From assembly GCF_963678635.1 (NCBI RefSeq), contig NC_087063.1:59466759-59530758 (forward strand): a stretch of DNA of 64,000 nucleotides, given 5' to 3'. Source of the DNA: Symsagittifera roscoffensis (lineage: Eukaryota > Xenacoelomorpha > Acoela > Convolutidae). The notes under the pieces are model-generated. The model was not told where the DNA came from and did not search any database. It saw nothing but the letters and a program-made list of their open reading frames with translations. Shown piece after piece: positions 1 through 9,756 of the stretch. Position 1 is the stretch's first letter; each line of letters opens with the position of its first letter. The position numbers and the translations under genes are program-made.

Positions 1-200
1 TTGGGTCTTTCACTTGCAGGCATGCCAGGCATATATTCACCGATCTCTCACAGGCTTTCCTTAATCCTGGCCAGTCAAACCTATGAAGTATTCTTTTTTG
101 CACCTCGTCTATCCCCTGGTGCCCCATTTGATCATGCGATCTGAAAAACAGTTCCGTCTGACACAACTGTGGCAGTATGATGAGGTTATGCTTGTGTAAT
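1..200 (-). pseudogene. Integrase N-terminal zinc-binding domain (HHCC), element C, cut by window edge
   Basis: Minus-strand translation of about 1-185 gives a typical retroviral-type integrase zinc finger: the His pair sits in SHDQMGHQGID and the Cys pair in CLACLQVKDP, at the usual spacing around a W-P-G motif (FDWPGL). The same block occurs in element B near 40840-40965 and in element A near 18630-18765. The catalytic DDE core would continue to the left of position 1. Only the domain identity can be judged here; whether the rest is intact cannot be seen. Confidence 0.8.
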
Positions 201-1380
201 ATCTTCTCCTCATCTTTTCTCTTGCATGTCACCTTCCCATCAGCTGTGTGATAGAGTAGGTCTTTCTGTCTTTGTAAAACTGGCTTAAGATCTTGTAGCT
301 GTCTTCTTCTAGGTCCCCCTTCTCTTTGGACCCCTTCCGGATCCATGTGGAGAGGTTACTTGTCATCTTGTCATTCTTTTGGGCCCGTAATAGATTCGAC
401 AGCCTATATCTTGCCTTGACGTGCTCTTTTAGTGCCATTATCTGACGATTCATTTCTCCAGGGTTGTGGATGTCGTCCTTCAGCTTTACGCATACTATCC
501 TCCTTATGATCTTCCTGTCATCTTCTGGCACCAGATTTGTTCTGACATTTGAGTTGCACGATAGCTCCCTGAATAATTTCCTCCACACTGCAATTTTCTC
601 AAGCTCTTCACCTCCTCGCACTTCCTGCTGATCCAAGTTGTACGTTCCTGAGGAAGGATCCGTCTGTAGATCCCTGTCGCGGTGTCTCATCTTCTCTTCC
701 GCCAGTATCATGCATAGACTATCTTGGTCATCGCTGCTCTTCTCCGAATCTTCATCCCACTCTTCGCACTCCCCGGACAATTTTTCTTCTTCAGCATCTT
801 CTTCCACTGTGGGCCACTCCCCGGACTCTTGGTCTAGTCCAAGGTGTTCAGCCTCCTCCTTAAATGCCACTTTCTTCTTCCTAACCCGAGTCCGCTCAAG
901 TATGTCATCACGGATTTTATCAACCAATGACTGCACGACATCTTTCCCGTCCGATTTTCCGTTTAAGGAGTCCTCGACACTACCAGTTTCATTCCTTCTC
1001 AAAATCGTGAATTCCGGTTCCTCCTTACCCTTTCCTCTGATCTGGATTTATCGTCTGCCAGTTTCTCAGTAATCTCATCAAGTCTTCATCTATCTGTGCA
1101 TCTCCCGTTTCTACCTGGTTGAGGTCATAGCCTTTTGCCTTGAGCGTCTCCCTCACGATTTTTGACTTGAGCAGTATCCCTATCGGTATCCCCGGGTCTT
1201 CTTCAAAATTGTTTTCCCTGGAGGCTCCTTTGGTAGTTCGGGGTGATCTTCTATCGGTTTGCCTGACTTGTCGAGCCATCTCGTGAGTGGAAGACTATCA
1301 TACGTTTCCTTAACCATGAAGGAGAAGCCATTTTTGATTTCTGGCCTATCCGCCTCCCTCTGTTCCTGTCTCTCGTAGAA
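200..1380 (-). pseudogene. Acidic linker between RNase H and integrase, element C Pol
   Basis: Three overlapping frames (1446-1180, 1279-1025, 1002-229) together match the long linker of elements A and B: a Q/E-rich start after the RNase H, a block with LPLTRWLDKSG, a strongly acidic stretch, and a conserved block around KARYRLSNLLRAQ with KGDLEEDSYKIL just before integrase. About 400 residues between RNase H and integrase is much longer than in ordinary Ty3/gypsy Pol. The acidic part has two copies of the nucleotide motif GTCCGGGGAG on the coding strand (complement at 768-780 and 816-827). The frame changes near 1250 and 1010 mark it as a pseudogene. No known domain recognised. Confidence 0.7.
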
Positions 1381-1760
1381 CTCTGTCTTCTTACTCAAGC
1401 TATCGGCATTTTGATGTTTGTCTCTTGTTCTATGCCCAAATATCACGTCGTATCCATCGAGGCGAACTATCCACTCCCAAGGTAGCTCTGGTACATTGAG
1501 TACGTCGTCAGCCAGCTGAGTGCCCTGTTGTTGACTCGCAGCTTGAATGGCTCACTTCCTAGGTATGCTCTATATTTCTCGACAAAGGTAACCACCGCGA
1601 ACATCTCTGCTTTCGGCGCCCCGTACTTCATTTCCGTATCACTCAAGACTCTACTCCCGTACGCTATCGGTCTCAAGACTGTCTTCCCGTTTCATTGCTG
1701 TTCTTGATGGAGAATGCCAGAAATCGCGACTACCGACGCATCCGTGTCCAGCACGTACAT
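1380..1760 (-). pseudogene. RNase H domain, element C Pol
   Basis: The domain is split over frames. It begins with the first catalytic Asp motif LDTDASVVAISGILHQEQ (near 1690-1750), continues with the Glu-containing block RPIAYGSRVLSDTEMKYG and the second acidic motif region RVNNRALSWL (Asp replaced by Asn; in A and B this reads RVDNRALSWL), and ends with HQNADSLSKK, equivalent to the usual H-x-N-x-AD-x-LSR. It degrades the RNA of the RNA/DNA hybrid during reverse transcription. A stop interrupts it near 1467. Unlike A and B, C has a Tyr codon where those copies carry a TAG (RPIAY here). Confidence 0.8.
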
Positions 1761-3193
1761 CCCTTTTTCCGTTGGCATCCCAGCACCCGTGCCTCGCACA
1801 ACTCTTTCTTTATTCTCTGGAATGACTCTTCCGCCGCGTTGTTCCACGTGAACTTCTTGCCTTTGTACCTCATTAGTTGTTTCATCGGGTGTACCTTGTC
1901 CGCGTAGCCCTTGATGAACTCCCTGTAATAGTTCGCGAAACCCAGAAAGCTCATCAATTGATGTTCCGTCTTTGGCGATTTCCAAGTCAGAACCGCTTCC
2001 ACTGCATCTGGGTCTGATCTGATGCCATGCCTATCCACCATCCTCCCCAAGTATTTGATTGAGTCTTTGAGTAACTCGCACTTTGACTGTTTGCACTTTA
2101 GTCCTGACCTTTTCATGCATGGAAACACATCGTCTTCCATTGTAGGCCTCGCTATCACCACGTCTTCCACGTAGCACATTACCAAATTGCCGTATTTCTT
2201 TGTCACACCTATCAATGCTGGTGCCATCAATCGTTGAAATGTGGCCGTGGAATTGCATAGACCAAATGGCATGCGTTTTCATTGAAACAGCCCTAGCTCG
2301 CAGGCGAACCCTGTTTTGTCCCTGTCCTGCTTCCTCAGTGGGACTTGCCAAAATGCCGAACCTAATCAAGAGTCGTAAAAAACTTTGCATCACCTAACTT
2401 CGAGATACTCTCATCAATTCTAGGTTTGGGATAGGCATCCTTCACCGTGACGGAGTTCAGATACCGAAAGTCGCACCATAACCTCAATTTGTTGCCTTTC
2501 TTTTTGGCCATCACTACTCCACACTCCCACGGTGATTTGGATGGTTCTCTCATATCATACTCTAGTAATGTCTCTATTTCTTTCCTACATGCATCCGATT
2601 TGTGTGGGGTCATGCGCCTCGCCCCCTCCCTGTGCGGCACCGCAGACTCTTCAAGCTCTATTTCAAGTTCAACGAAATTACAGCATCCAATGTCTGCCTT
2701 ATGTCTGGAAAAAAACGTCCGTGTTCCGCTCTAGTACGTCCTTGATGGCTTCGAGCTGTTCATCCGTTACCTTAACCCTTAAGTGTTCTATTTCAGTCAA
2801 AAACTGGTTTATCCATTTCCATTTCCTCTAGTTTTGGTCTCTCTGGGAAGTTTGAACAGCTCGAGAGTCCATCATCTCTATCTGATTTAAGTGATTTTAC
2901 AAGACCTGATGAATCTTTTATTTTCTTTAATCGTCTCAAGATACAAATCTTGTCCCTATGATTGGGACATTCAAGTACTTAGTTTTCTTTTGCATTTTCA
3001 GTCATTTCATAACGAGTTTTCACAGGTAAAGCATATCCCAGCTTCCTCCCCCTCCGGATTGTTATTGGTATGTCAAGAGTATTCAACAAGACGCTGTTGC
3101 AGAGCCCGCTCTTGGTTATCGAGAAGGATATTCCTAAAACAGCAGCACTTTGACTGTTTGGATTTGGGACTATGCATACTTGCTTGTTTTCAC
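1760..3193 (-). pseudogene. Reverse transcriptase with N-terminal spacer, element C Pol (YVED active site)
   Basis: Coding frames at 2640-2362 and 2272-1730 plus a decayed lead-in (about 2830-2640) align with the RT of A and B. Visible RT landmarks are VMAKKKGNKLRLWCDFRYLN, the fingers/palm block DAKFFTTLD, MPFGLCNSTATFQRLM and the active site CYVEDVVIA. The usual first Asp of the Y-x-D-D box is Glu here (codon GAA), which would be expected to cripple the polymerase; A and B keep YVDD. A frame change between 2362 and 2272 breaks the palm domain. The 2830-3193 part is the protease-RT spacer, with no intact frame. Confidence 0.85.
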
Positions 3194-3660
3194 TTAATTC
3201 ATTAAATTTTTCATCCGTAGGCCTACAATTGCCGCTTTTTTCACTTTCAGCCTTACCCTCCTACTCATGAATACCGGCGCTTTATTCTCAATTGCCATTA
3301 TCAAATTTACCGGTTTAATCACGTACTTCCTGTCCGGGTTCCGAATCCTGAACATGGCATTGTTTAGATCAATTGTTACGTCGAAATTGCTGATGAAGTC
3401 TCTGCCTAAAATGAACTGGTCAGACTCGTCTAGGTTCTCCACCACAAGAAAGCTCATCCACAGGTTGCGTTCCCCTAGGTTGAGGGCTATTATTGGTGTC
3501 CTGTCTAGTACCCGCAGCGCCCCTTTGTTTGCAGCTGACAGCCGTATTCTTGAGTTTATCAAGTCATCTTTGTCGAAACCCATTCGCTCCCAAGTCTCGA
3601 TTGGTATAACACTCAAGACTGCTCCCGTATCAAGTAACCCTCGTAACTGAGTCTTCTTGC
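3194..3660 (-). pseudogene. Aspartic protease (retropepsin), element C
   Basis: An open stretch of about 155 codons carries the retropepsin motifs: catalytic LRGLLDTGAVLSVIP, a middle hydrophobic flap region (RTPIIALNLGERNLWMSF), and the C-terminal ILGRDFISNFD box. The enzyme would mature Gag and Pol by cleavage. Protease and gag are continuous in the related copies; here a one-base frameshift just upstream (near 3664-3680) separates them. The protease segment itself looks undamaged, but it is not joined to an intact start. It is about 60% identical by eye to that of element B. Confidence 0.85.
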
Positions 3661-3663
3661 CAC

Positions 3664-4690
3664 TTATGTCGAGCACGTGTGCGATACGTCTGCCTCCGTC
3701 CCGATGTGCATAGTATCCTCTTCTAACATTGCGCAGTGTCCAATCGATCTTACTTTCAATTCTTCTTTGCCCACGTAGATCTGTCCGGCTAGGTCTTCAT
3801 CACCTGTTATCATGGTTTTCGTGTACATGTTCATCCCATCTATATTTAACATCACCTCATGCGGACCATAAGCTTCTGTGTATCTATTCTCCACACGGAC
3901 TGACTTGCTGCCACCTCTTGTGAGTAGCGCCCTCAAGGCTCTAGAAGTCGTCTGTGGACTTATTGCACTCCAGTAATCTGCGTACACATCAATCATTGTC
4001 TGGTCGCTGGGTTCACTCAAGTTCCTCGTTACTTCGTGGCCGCCCACAGTGATTATCGACATTATCCTGGCTCCGATCTTTGTTATGCCGAATGGCTTTC
4101 CCGTCACCATTTTCAGAGTGTTGCAATTACCACTCTTTGTCGCTCCCACTACGGCTTCTGGCACTGGCACTGACCAACTTAACGGCTCGTTTAACTTCTG
4201 CTTTTTGATCTCTTGTTTCAATCGTTGCTCTATCTCCTTCGTCGCTAGGTCCTGTTTCACCTTGTTAATAGCCTCCGCAGCTGCTCTCTCAAAATTTATC
4301 TCTGGAGACTTCCTGGTCATGGTCTCCATGGCACTGTTGACCTGCGTTACAGCTTTCACCGTCTTCGTCGGTAGTTCTGCATTCGGTGCCTCTGAGTTTC
4401 TTGTTTCAAACTCGGCTTGTCTGTTCCTTGGGTTCTGCACCGCCGCTAACGCTAACTTGTGTTTCGGATGACTTTGATTTTTTACTGCTTCCCAAAATAA
4501 TGGAAAGTCCATCCTAAAGTGGCGCTCTTGATTGCAAAAGAAGCACCTCGCACCTATCTTGATGATTGGGCCGCTGTAGAACTCGTGTTGTTCCATCTGG
4601 CTCATATCTTCCTCATCCGGAGCATACCCCAAACTCTTTGTGCCTTGTTTATACGTCGTGCATTCCGCCACTTGATGATCCTAGAACCCT
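3664..4690 (-). pseudogene. gag 3' part with second zinc knuckle and inactive retropepsin-like block, element C
   Basis: The 335-codon frame begins inside the first zinc knuckle; just upstream the code runs into a TAG (…GF-stop-DHQVAEC), and the capsid part is missing. It keeps the second knuckle-like motif CFFCNQERHFRMDFP (last Cys lost), a Lys/Glu-rich helix, and then about 170 residues containing RALLTRGGSK and GQIYVGKEELKV. That last block has the layout of a retropepsin (flap and LG-x-x-x-L box) but lacks the catalytic Asp, as in A and B. Function as nucleocapsid/spacer is inferred from position. Confidence 0.75.
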
Positions 4691-4954
4691 TTTTTCTGCT
4701 ATTGGTAGTCCACTACGCCTCATATTTTTTACTTACATTTTTTTAAATCTACAATACTAATTTTCACAATTTTTCTATTCTACGGATAAAATTTCTGAAA
4801 GTGTTCCTAATTCTCTTAAGTAAAATAAATCTCCAATTCGTGATCTTCATAAAATGGATCTTTCGCGTTTTAATCGTCCGGACCGGTCCCTTTGCTTTTA
4901 ATTGAGCGTTGAGCGCTGTTCCACGACCTTCTATAGTACCTTCACAGAATTTTT

Positions 4955-5395
4955 TGGTACCGTCCCAAGACTTGCTGATATTGTTCCAAGACTTATATGT
5001 GCTGTCCCAAGACTCTTAGGTACTGTCCCAAGACCTCTCTCAACTGTCCCAAGACTGCCTGTTCCAAGACCGCACTGTCCCAAGACTGCCTGTCCCAAGA
5101 CTGCCTGTCCCAAGACTGCCTGTCCCAAGACTGCCTGTACCAAGATTACTGTCCCAAAACTGCCTGTCCCAAGACTGCCTGTCCCAAGACTGCCTGTCCC
5201 AAGACTGCCTGTCCCAAGACTGCCTGTCCCGAGACTGCCTGTCCCAAGACCACTGTCCCAAGACTGCCTGTCCCAAGACTGCCTGTCCCAAGACCACTGT
5301 CCCAAGACTGCCTGTCCCAAGACCTCCTGTCCCAAGGCTGCCTGTCCCAAGACTGCATGTCCGAAGACTGTCTGTCCCAAGACTGCCTTGAATCA
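4955..5395. repeat. 15-bp minisatellite, about 25 imperfect units
   Basis: A head-to-tail array with unit TGCCTGTCCCAAGAC on the plus strand. The left end has longer, diverged units (GTCCCAAGACTT..., GTACTGTCCCAAGACC...), the middle is nearly homogeneous, and units lacking two bases occur (ACCACTGTCCCAAG). Diverged flanks with a homogeneous centre are the usual sign of expansion from inside by slippage or unequal exchange. It lies in the leader of element C, on the side of the missing gag N-terminus. Because 15 is divisible by three, all frames stay open on both strands, which makes spurious long frames. Confidence 0.95.
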
Positions 5396-6241
5396 CTGTA
5401 CCTTGTACCACCACTTGAGTTCTAGTAAAAATTTTCCCAAAAAACCCAACCTTACTGGCCAAAAGTTAGAATTACCAGCTCCCTTGTATTTATTTCTTTT
5501 AATATTTTGATGCAAGTTGAAACCCAACTTGTTCGAGATGTCTTGTGATCACCTGTTTGTCCGAAACCGATTAAAAATTTTTTACCAAAAGCGTCAAAAT
5601 TTAAACAGAGAAAAAACAATTAATGATAAAAACAGAGAAATAAAACCACCTAAAATTCAAAAGTGACTTGTGTCAACCCTTTATCTGAACAACAACAACA
5701 AAAAAAATGTCTGGTACCTGATTGCCACGCGTTCTCCTCCCCCCTGCTAGCGATCTTATGGGGTATCACGAAAACTGTCTATGTCCGTTCCCCCCTCCCG
5801 ATCCGACCAGGGTACCTACCTTAATTCGATGTTAAATTTGATATCCGCTTCTTATAATCAACGCGTGTAAGAATCTAATGTAACTAAATCGACGATGCCG
5901 ATCAATTAGTTACTCTAATGTGTCCCCCTTTTTACACTTTACAACCATCAACCTCTAACCTCCCCCCTCTTTACCACCCCTCTCAAGCCGAAAATTACCT
6001 TAAACGCCGGCTGCTAAACCTCTCGCGAGAAAACCGTAGAACCTGTTTCCAGGCCTGCTTGAGTAAAAACGTTCCTGAAAACAGTGGGGTTCCACTTATC
6101 CAGTTTTACACTTATCTCCTATAATGTAGTGTGGATTTTAACGATACCCGTTTGAACAACTTGAGAACACCCCCGTCCTCTCTTGTTGCTCTGATTCCGT
6201 GCTGGTTGTTTCCTTGACTTGTCCTGCAACTGATCACCAGC

Positions 6242-6448
6242 ACCACTTTCCCACTTGGGTGGTCACCTGTTCCAGTCAAGTCTCCTAATGGTCCAGCTAA
6301 GTCCCTATGAACCACTTTCCCACTCGAATGGTCACCTGTTCCAGTCAAGTCTCTTAATGGTCCAGCTAAGTCCCCGTGAACCACTTTCCCACTCGACTGG
6401 TCACCTGTTCCAGTCACGTCTACTAATGGTCCAGCTAAGTTGCAAGCT
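6242..6448. repeat. Three tandem copies of a 69-bp unit
   Basis: Units begin at 6242, 6311 and 6380 with ACCACTTTCCCAC and contain GGTCACCTGTTCCAGTCA and AATGGTCCAGCTAAGT. They differ from each other at a few positions only. The array is in the untranslated leader of element C, about 470 bp inside its LTR. It has no counterpart in A or B that I can see. Confidence 0.9.
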
Positions 6449-6869
6449 ATCTGAAAACCCTTCACAACGCCCCACACTCGGGCACCTTTTCAGATTGCTG
6501 AAATGATCGAAACGATCGGTCTTACAAAAACAGGTATGGGTATACTATTGAATTAATATCAAGGTTTGATCCAACTAATTTGGTGTCAAAGACACTGTCA
6601 TTTTTTGTTTTATAGTTTTTGTTCCTTTTTCTGTTCTTTTTCGGTTTTTGTTTCGCTTTTTGTCTTTTGCTCGTTTCTTCGTCACCCTAGTTACCCCCTT
6701 TACTCGGTTAGCTAAGCCTCGTTCGGAGAGGGTACCAGGAAGTTTTCTCGAGTTTTCTTAAAAAGCTATCACGGTGCAACCGGAAGGTTTACACGTTCCC
6801 ACTGAACCGTACCACCGGTACTCTAGAATGGGCATGTAGCCCGGAGCTGCGTCAAGTGGGTTCGACTCC

Positions 6870-6916
6870 GTAGTCATGATGTCGTAAAAACACCCAGGCG
6901 CGCCATAAAAACACTC
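6870..6916 (-). promoter_or_regulatory. Candidate primer-binding region next to the element C 5' LTR
   Basis: Directly inside the LTR the minus strand reads GAGTGTTTTTATGGCGCGCC and then TGGGTGTT. The same layout (about 10 bases, then TTTTTATGGC, a variable base, CTCCTGGGTGTT) follows the LTRs of A (from 8987) and B (from 31213). Primer-binding sites usually begin TGG because tRNAs end in CCA, so TGGCGC... is the best candidate. I could not match it to a particular tRNA, and the offset of about 12 bases from the LTR is larger than usual. Confidence 0.45.
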
Positions 6917-7816
6917 TGTAACAGTCGCCTACTTCGGTCACATATGAGGCTTAAGAAGAATAGGCCCCATAACCATTGGCTCAAGAGTCAGGGACACTAT
7001 CTCTCGTGTTTTTCTACCTCAAAATGGTCGGAGCCAATTCGGTTCGCTTGCGACATGAGACTAAAAACCCGTTACAGCTAAAAGGCCACTACCAAAATAC
7101 CCCCCCCCCCCACTCTAGAAAATAAGAACGTCCCCATACTTAGGTCTCAAAATACCCAAAATACACGAACGCCGTTAAAAACAGTGTTGGAACAATCCGC
7201 ACAGTTACTTTTTATCAGACAGTGGAACTTTGATCTATTTCAGATGGATCAACCTAAAACTCTCCTTATTTCAACATAACAATCATAAAACACACTCGAG
7301 AAAGCTAAATTGGGTACTCTCATATCAGCACACTCAAGAATTGGAGTAACTAAATCGGTAAGCAACTCGAGAATTAAGTATGATAACTTGAGATTTTTTA
7401 TACTAATTAATTTCAACAAGTGAAATAAGTTTTGACTCAAGAATTAAAGTTTTGGTCTGAACCATTGGGACACCCCAGCTGTCGACCTTTCCACTGAGGG
7501 TTCACTTTAGTTCAGCTCGAATAAATGTATTCTCCTTCTGTAATCACTCCTTCTCCTATTTCAGAATAAAACGGCTCTATTCACGTTTATTTTGTATCTG
7601 GAAATTGCAAATAGCGATTTCCCGCTGCTTTTTCAAGTACTTTCCCGCGCTTGTAAATCGGTTCTTCTGATATTCGATTTCTGAGATTTTTACTTTTCGC
7701 GAGAAAGTTGAGCATGACAGGCTCCAATCGGATTTTTTTAAAAATTAAATTTCCTCCCAAAAGTACGTAATTCGTGTTCTTCAAGGTCAAACTTCCAAAT
7801 ATGACCGACTGGCACA
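6917..7816 (-). repeat. 5' LTR of element C (family 2), 900 bp
   Basis: On the minus strand this starts TGTGCCAGTC (ending at 7816) and finishes GACTGTTACA (at 6917), an imperfect 10-bp inverted pair with TG...CA ends. It is co-linear with 54114-55009 (LTR of D) over its full length. It contains a hairpin TTGATC-TAT/ATG-GATCAA near 7230-7255 (perfect in D), which has an equivalent in family 1. A run of ten C lies at about 7102-7111. The other LTR of this element is outside the window, so no target duplication can be tested. Confidence 0.85.
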
Positions 7817-8189
7817 CACATTTCTGAGAAATGTTGAAACGGCCATTTTGGAGAAAAAATCGAGAGAAAAGCTGAACAATAATAGTTGCAGTGAAAACAA
7901 CTACGAAAGAAATAACGACAGATAACTGGAAATTGTCAGAGACCGTTCCGAGTTGTAACGATTGTGTCGCTCAATCGTTACTGAGCAATTCACGCGAACA
8001 GGGAAGAGTGTTGGGACGGTGTATCGAGGCTTCTTAAAAGAAATAAGGACGTTATTTCCCCGGATTCCAGAACTAGAACTGATCTGTATAAACTTTTAGC
8101 CTGCTCATGCCCCAAAATGAGTTTAATTAACATCTCGATTCATTTTCAGATAATGAGAAGCTAGGAGTTGAGGGAAAGGGTTGATCCAT
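7817..8189 (+). repeat. Fragment of an old family-1-like LTR
   Basis: The sequence from TTTCTGAGAAATGTTG to AAGGGTTGATCCAT runs parallel to the middle of the element A and B LTRs (compare 8370-8770), with many substitutions and small indels. The LTR start is missing on the left, where it abuts the LTR of element C, and it stops exactly where element A begins at 8190. It is a relic of an earlier insertion. Confidence 0.75.
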
Positions 8190-8986
8190 TGTGACATTCG
8201 ACCAGAATGGACCAAAATGCAGATTCAGCATATTCGAGTTTTTAGCAGCGAACCTTCCGTATTGGCGGTTTTGAAGGAATAAGAGCGTTATTGGAACGAT
8301 TAGTCAAACGGTGAAGGTCAAGATATTCTGGTATTTTGAAAATTTAAAAATTCGAAGTATGACGTCATTTTTCTGAGAAACGTCAGAAATGGCCATTTTG
8401 GCAGAAAACCGGAAGAAAAACACAACAACATTAGTTGCGATAGCGTGAACAACAAAAATTGTGATTGAGAAACAACAACAAATTGCAGAAGTAGCAGAGA
8501 CCGCTCCGTGTTGCAACTATTGTGTCGCTACAATAGTTGCTAGGCCGTTGCAAACAACGGTGAAGGGTGGAAAACCAGCCTTCCGGAAGGAGAATAAAGG
8601 CCTTATGTCCCCGGATTCAGGAATCCGGAGGGGTCTCGGGACTGGAACTTTTATTAACTTATATAAACTTTTAGCTTCCCTGTTATGTCCTGAGTTGAAT
8701 TTAATTAACATCTGAATTCATTTTGCTAGGATGAGAAGCTAGGAGTTGGGGGAAAGGGTTGATCCATCTTCGATGGAGATGATGATTTTTATCTACTGAA
8801 CGAAAACAATATCAAATAATAAATAAGTAGTAGCCCTGTTTTTTACCCGATGTTAAAAGAATCACAAAAACAACTGGCTTTGGCAGAGACGGTTACAAGC
8901 ATGTAGAGCTGTGTTAAGACGCTAGCCAGTCGTTTTACAACCTAGATTTAATTTCCGTCGATTAGTACTTCCGGGCGAATGTTACA
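8190..8986 (+). repeat. 5' LTR of element A (797 bp)
   Basis: Direct repeat of 28796-29710. It is about 118 bp shorter because a block present in the other three family-1 LTRs (AGGAGTGACCTCGT... to ...GTTTTTGTCGA, compare 29447-29567) is missing near 8845. Substitutions against the 3' copy are a few per cent, so the insertion is not recent. U3 of both A LTRs carries CCTTCCGGAAGGAGAATAAA where element B has a different segment, which separates A and B as subfamilies. Confidence 0.93.
8611..8823 (+). promoter_or_regulatory. LTR promoter signals: U3 hairpin, TATA box, R-region hairpin, polyadenylation signal
   Basis: In order: a perfect 8-bp hairpin CCGGATTC-AG-GAATCCGG at 8611-8628 followed by AGGGGTC; TTATATAAAC at 8659-8668 as TATA box, implying a start near 8690-8700; a small stem-loop CCATC-TTC-GATGG at about 8764-8776; and AATAAA at 8818-8823 followed by a GT/T-rich stretch. 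This spacing gives a short R region. TATATAAA is also seen in B (30769-30778), whereas the 3' LTRs of A and B have changed versions. Start and poly(A) sites are inferred, not shown. Confidence 0.6.
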
Positions 8987-9180
8987 TAGATGTTTTTATG
9001 GCACTCCTGGGTGTTATTCTTTTTAACATCATGACCGGCAGAACCGTTAACGGGCACTCCGCGCCGAGCGGATGCTCACATTAACGCCCTTAATAGGCCT
9101 AAACCGCCGGGGCGGAAGGGTAGTTCGGAACGCGGAAGCCTTCCGGATTACCGTGAATAGCTTTTTAACCTAGTTAAGAC
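8987..9180 (+). promoter_or_regulatory. Candidate primer-binding and packaging leader of element A
   Basis: After the LTR comes TAGATGTTTTTATGGCACTC and CTGGGTGTTATTC, then ACATCATGACCGGCAGAACC, GC-rich arms (CGCCGGGGCGGAAGGG, GGAAGCCTTCCGGATTACCG) and TGAATAGCTTTTTAACC. Several of these blocks recur in element B (31213-31410), and in part in family 2 (element C), whose other leader sequence is not alignable. Conservation between families of a non-coding stretch right after the LTR suggests primer binding, dimerisation or packaging; the tRNA was not identified. Confidence 0.45.
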
Positions 9181-9756
9181 CGAAAATTCACGAACCAGGA
9201 AGGGTGGGGGGATTCGCGGTCCCGTCGTTCCCTGAGAGGTTTGTGACCAAAAACACTTAAAGATATATATAAAATCAAACAAAAAGTAGTATAGTAACCA
9301 AGAAAAACAAAAAACATAACAAAATAACCGAAAAAACCAAAAACAGTAAAAAATCAGTAGAAATCATCCCCCCAGACAAGATGTGATCCGACCCTCCCGT
9401 TTGTTGTTGTTAGATATATTGTTGTTACAGACATTTTTATCAGTCAAGATCGTTACGATCAATTTTGTAGCCCGTTTGTGATGCTTGTACTTTAGGGTTA
9501 TTTGAGCATTTAAGCACGTTAATGATAAATTGCGCTCAATCCGGAAGGTTCAGCTGATTTGCGCTCAATTCGGAAGGCTCTTGGGAGAAGACTGATCCGG
9601 CAAGCAGTACAAGAAGCATCAAGAAGGGGCTCAACGACAACAACAATCGACTGTTGGGTATCGTTAACAAGTTTTGTATCCCTTTTGGTACAAAAAGTAA
9701 GAGAGTAATCTGTGGGGGGCTCGACAGTGCTGCATGTAGTGACCCTTCACCGAACT

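Larger units (their letters stand above)
4672..6916 (-). other. Leader region of element C without a recognisable gag start
   Basis: Between the LTR and the gag remnant I see no reading frame that matches the Gag N-terminus of A or B. The stretch holds two tandem arrays (4955-5395 and 6242-6448), a short CAA run near 5690-5705 and AT-rich sequence. Near the LTR (about 6500-6916, read on the minus strand) it keeps leader features shared with family 1: TTTTTATGGCGC followed by CCTGGGTG, CATCATGAC, and a block ACCGTGATAGCTTTTTAA, followed by an A-rich run. Long frames inside 4900-5470 are products of the minisatellite and not genes. Confidence 0.6.
1..7816 (-). mobile_element. Element C: 5' part of a family-2 giant Ty3/gypsy-like LTR retrotransposon
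   Basis: Read on the minus strand, a 900-bp LTR at 6917-7816 is followed by a leader, the 3' part of gag, protease, reverse transcriptase, RNase H and the first zinc-binding domain of integrase, which is cut by the window edge at position 1. The Gag-Pol order with integrase last is that of Ty3/gypsy elements. The proteins resemble those of elements A and B but are clearly diverged, and the LTR matches the one of element D instead. All reading frames carry stops or frameshifts, so this is a dead copy. The 3' half (macro-like domain, ORF3, 3' LTR), if present, lies beyond the left edge. Confidence 0.9.

Noticed and set aside
4902-5510. Long overlapping repeat-protein frames on both strands (SQDCLSQDC-like, VLGQAVLGQ-like)
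   Set aside because: They are all translations of the 15-bp minisatellite, whose unit length is a multiple of three; no start context, no conservation, every frame open.
6830-6880. tRNA-like sequence with GGGTTCGACTCC
   Set aside because: The T-loop resemblance is there but the T-stem does not pair properly and I find no matching acceptor, D or anticodon arms.
8461-8715. 84-codon frame inside the LTR, repeated at 29067-29321
   Set aside because: It lies across promoter signals, is duplicated only because the LTR is, and is absent from the element B LTRs.
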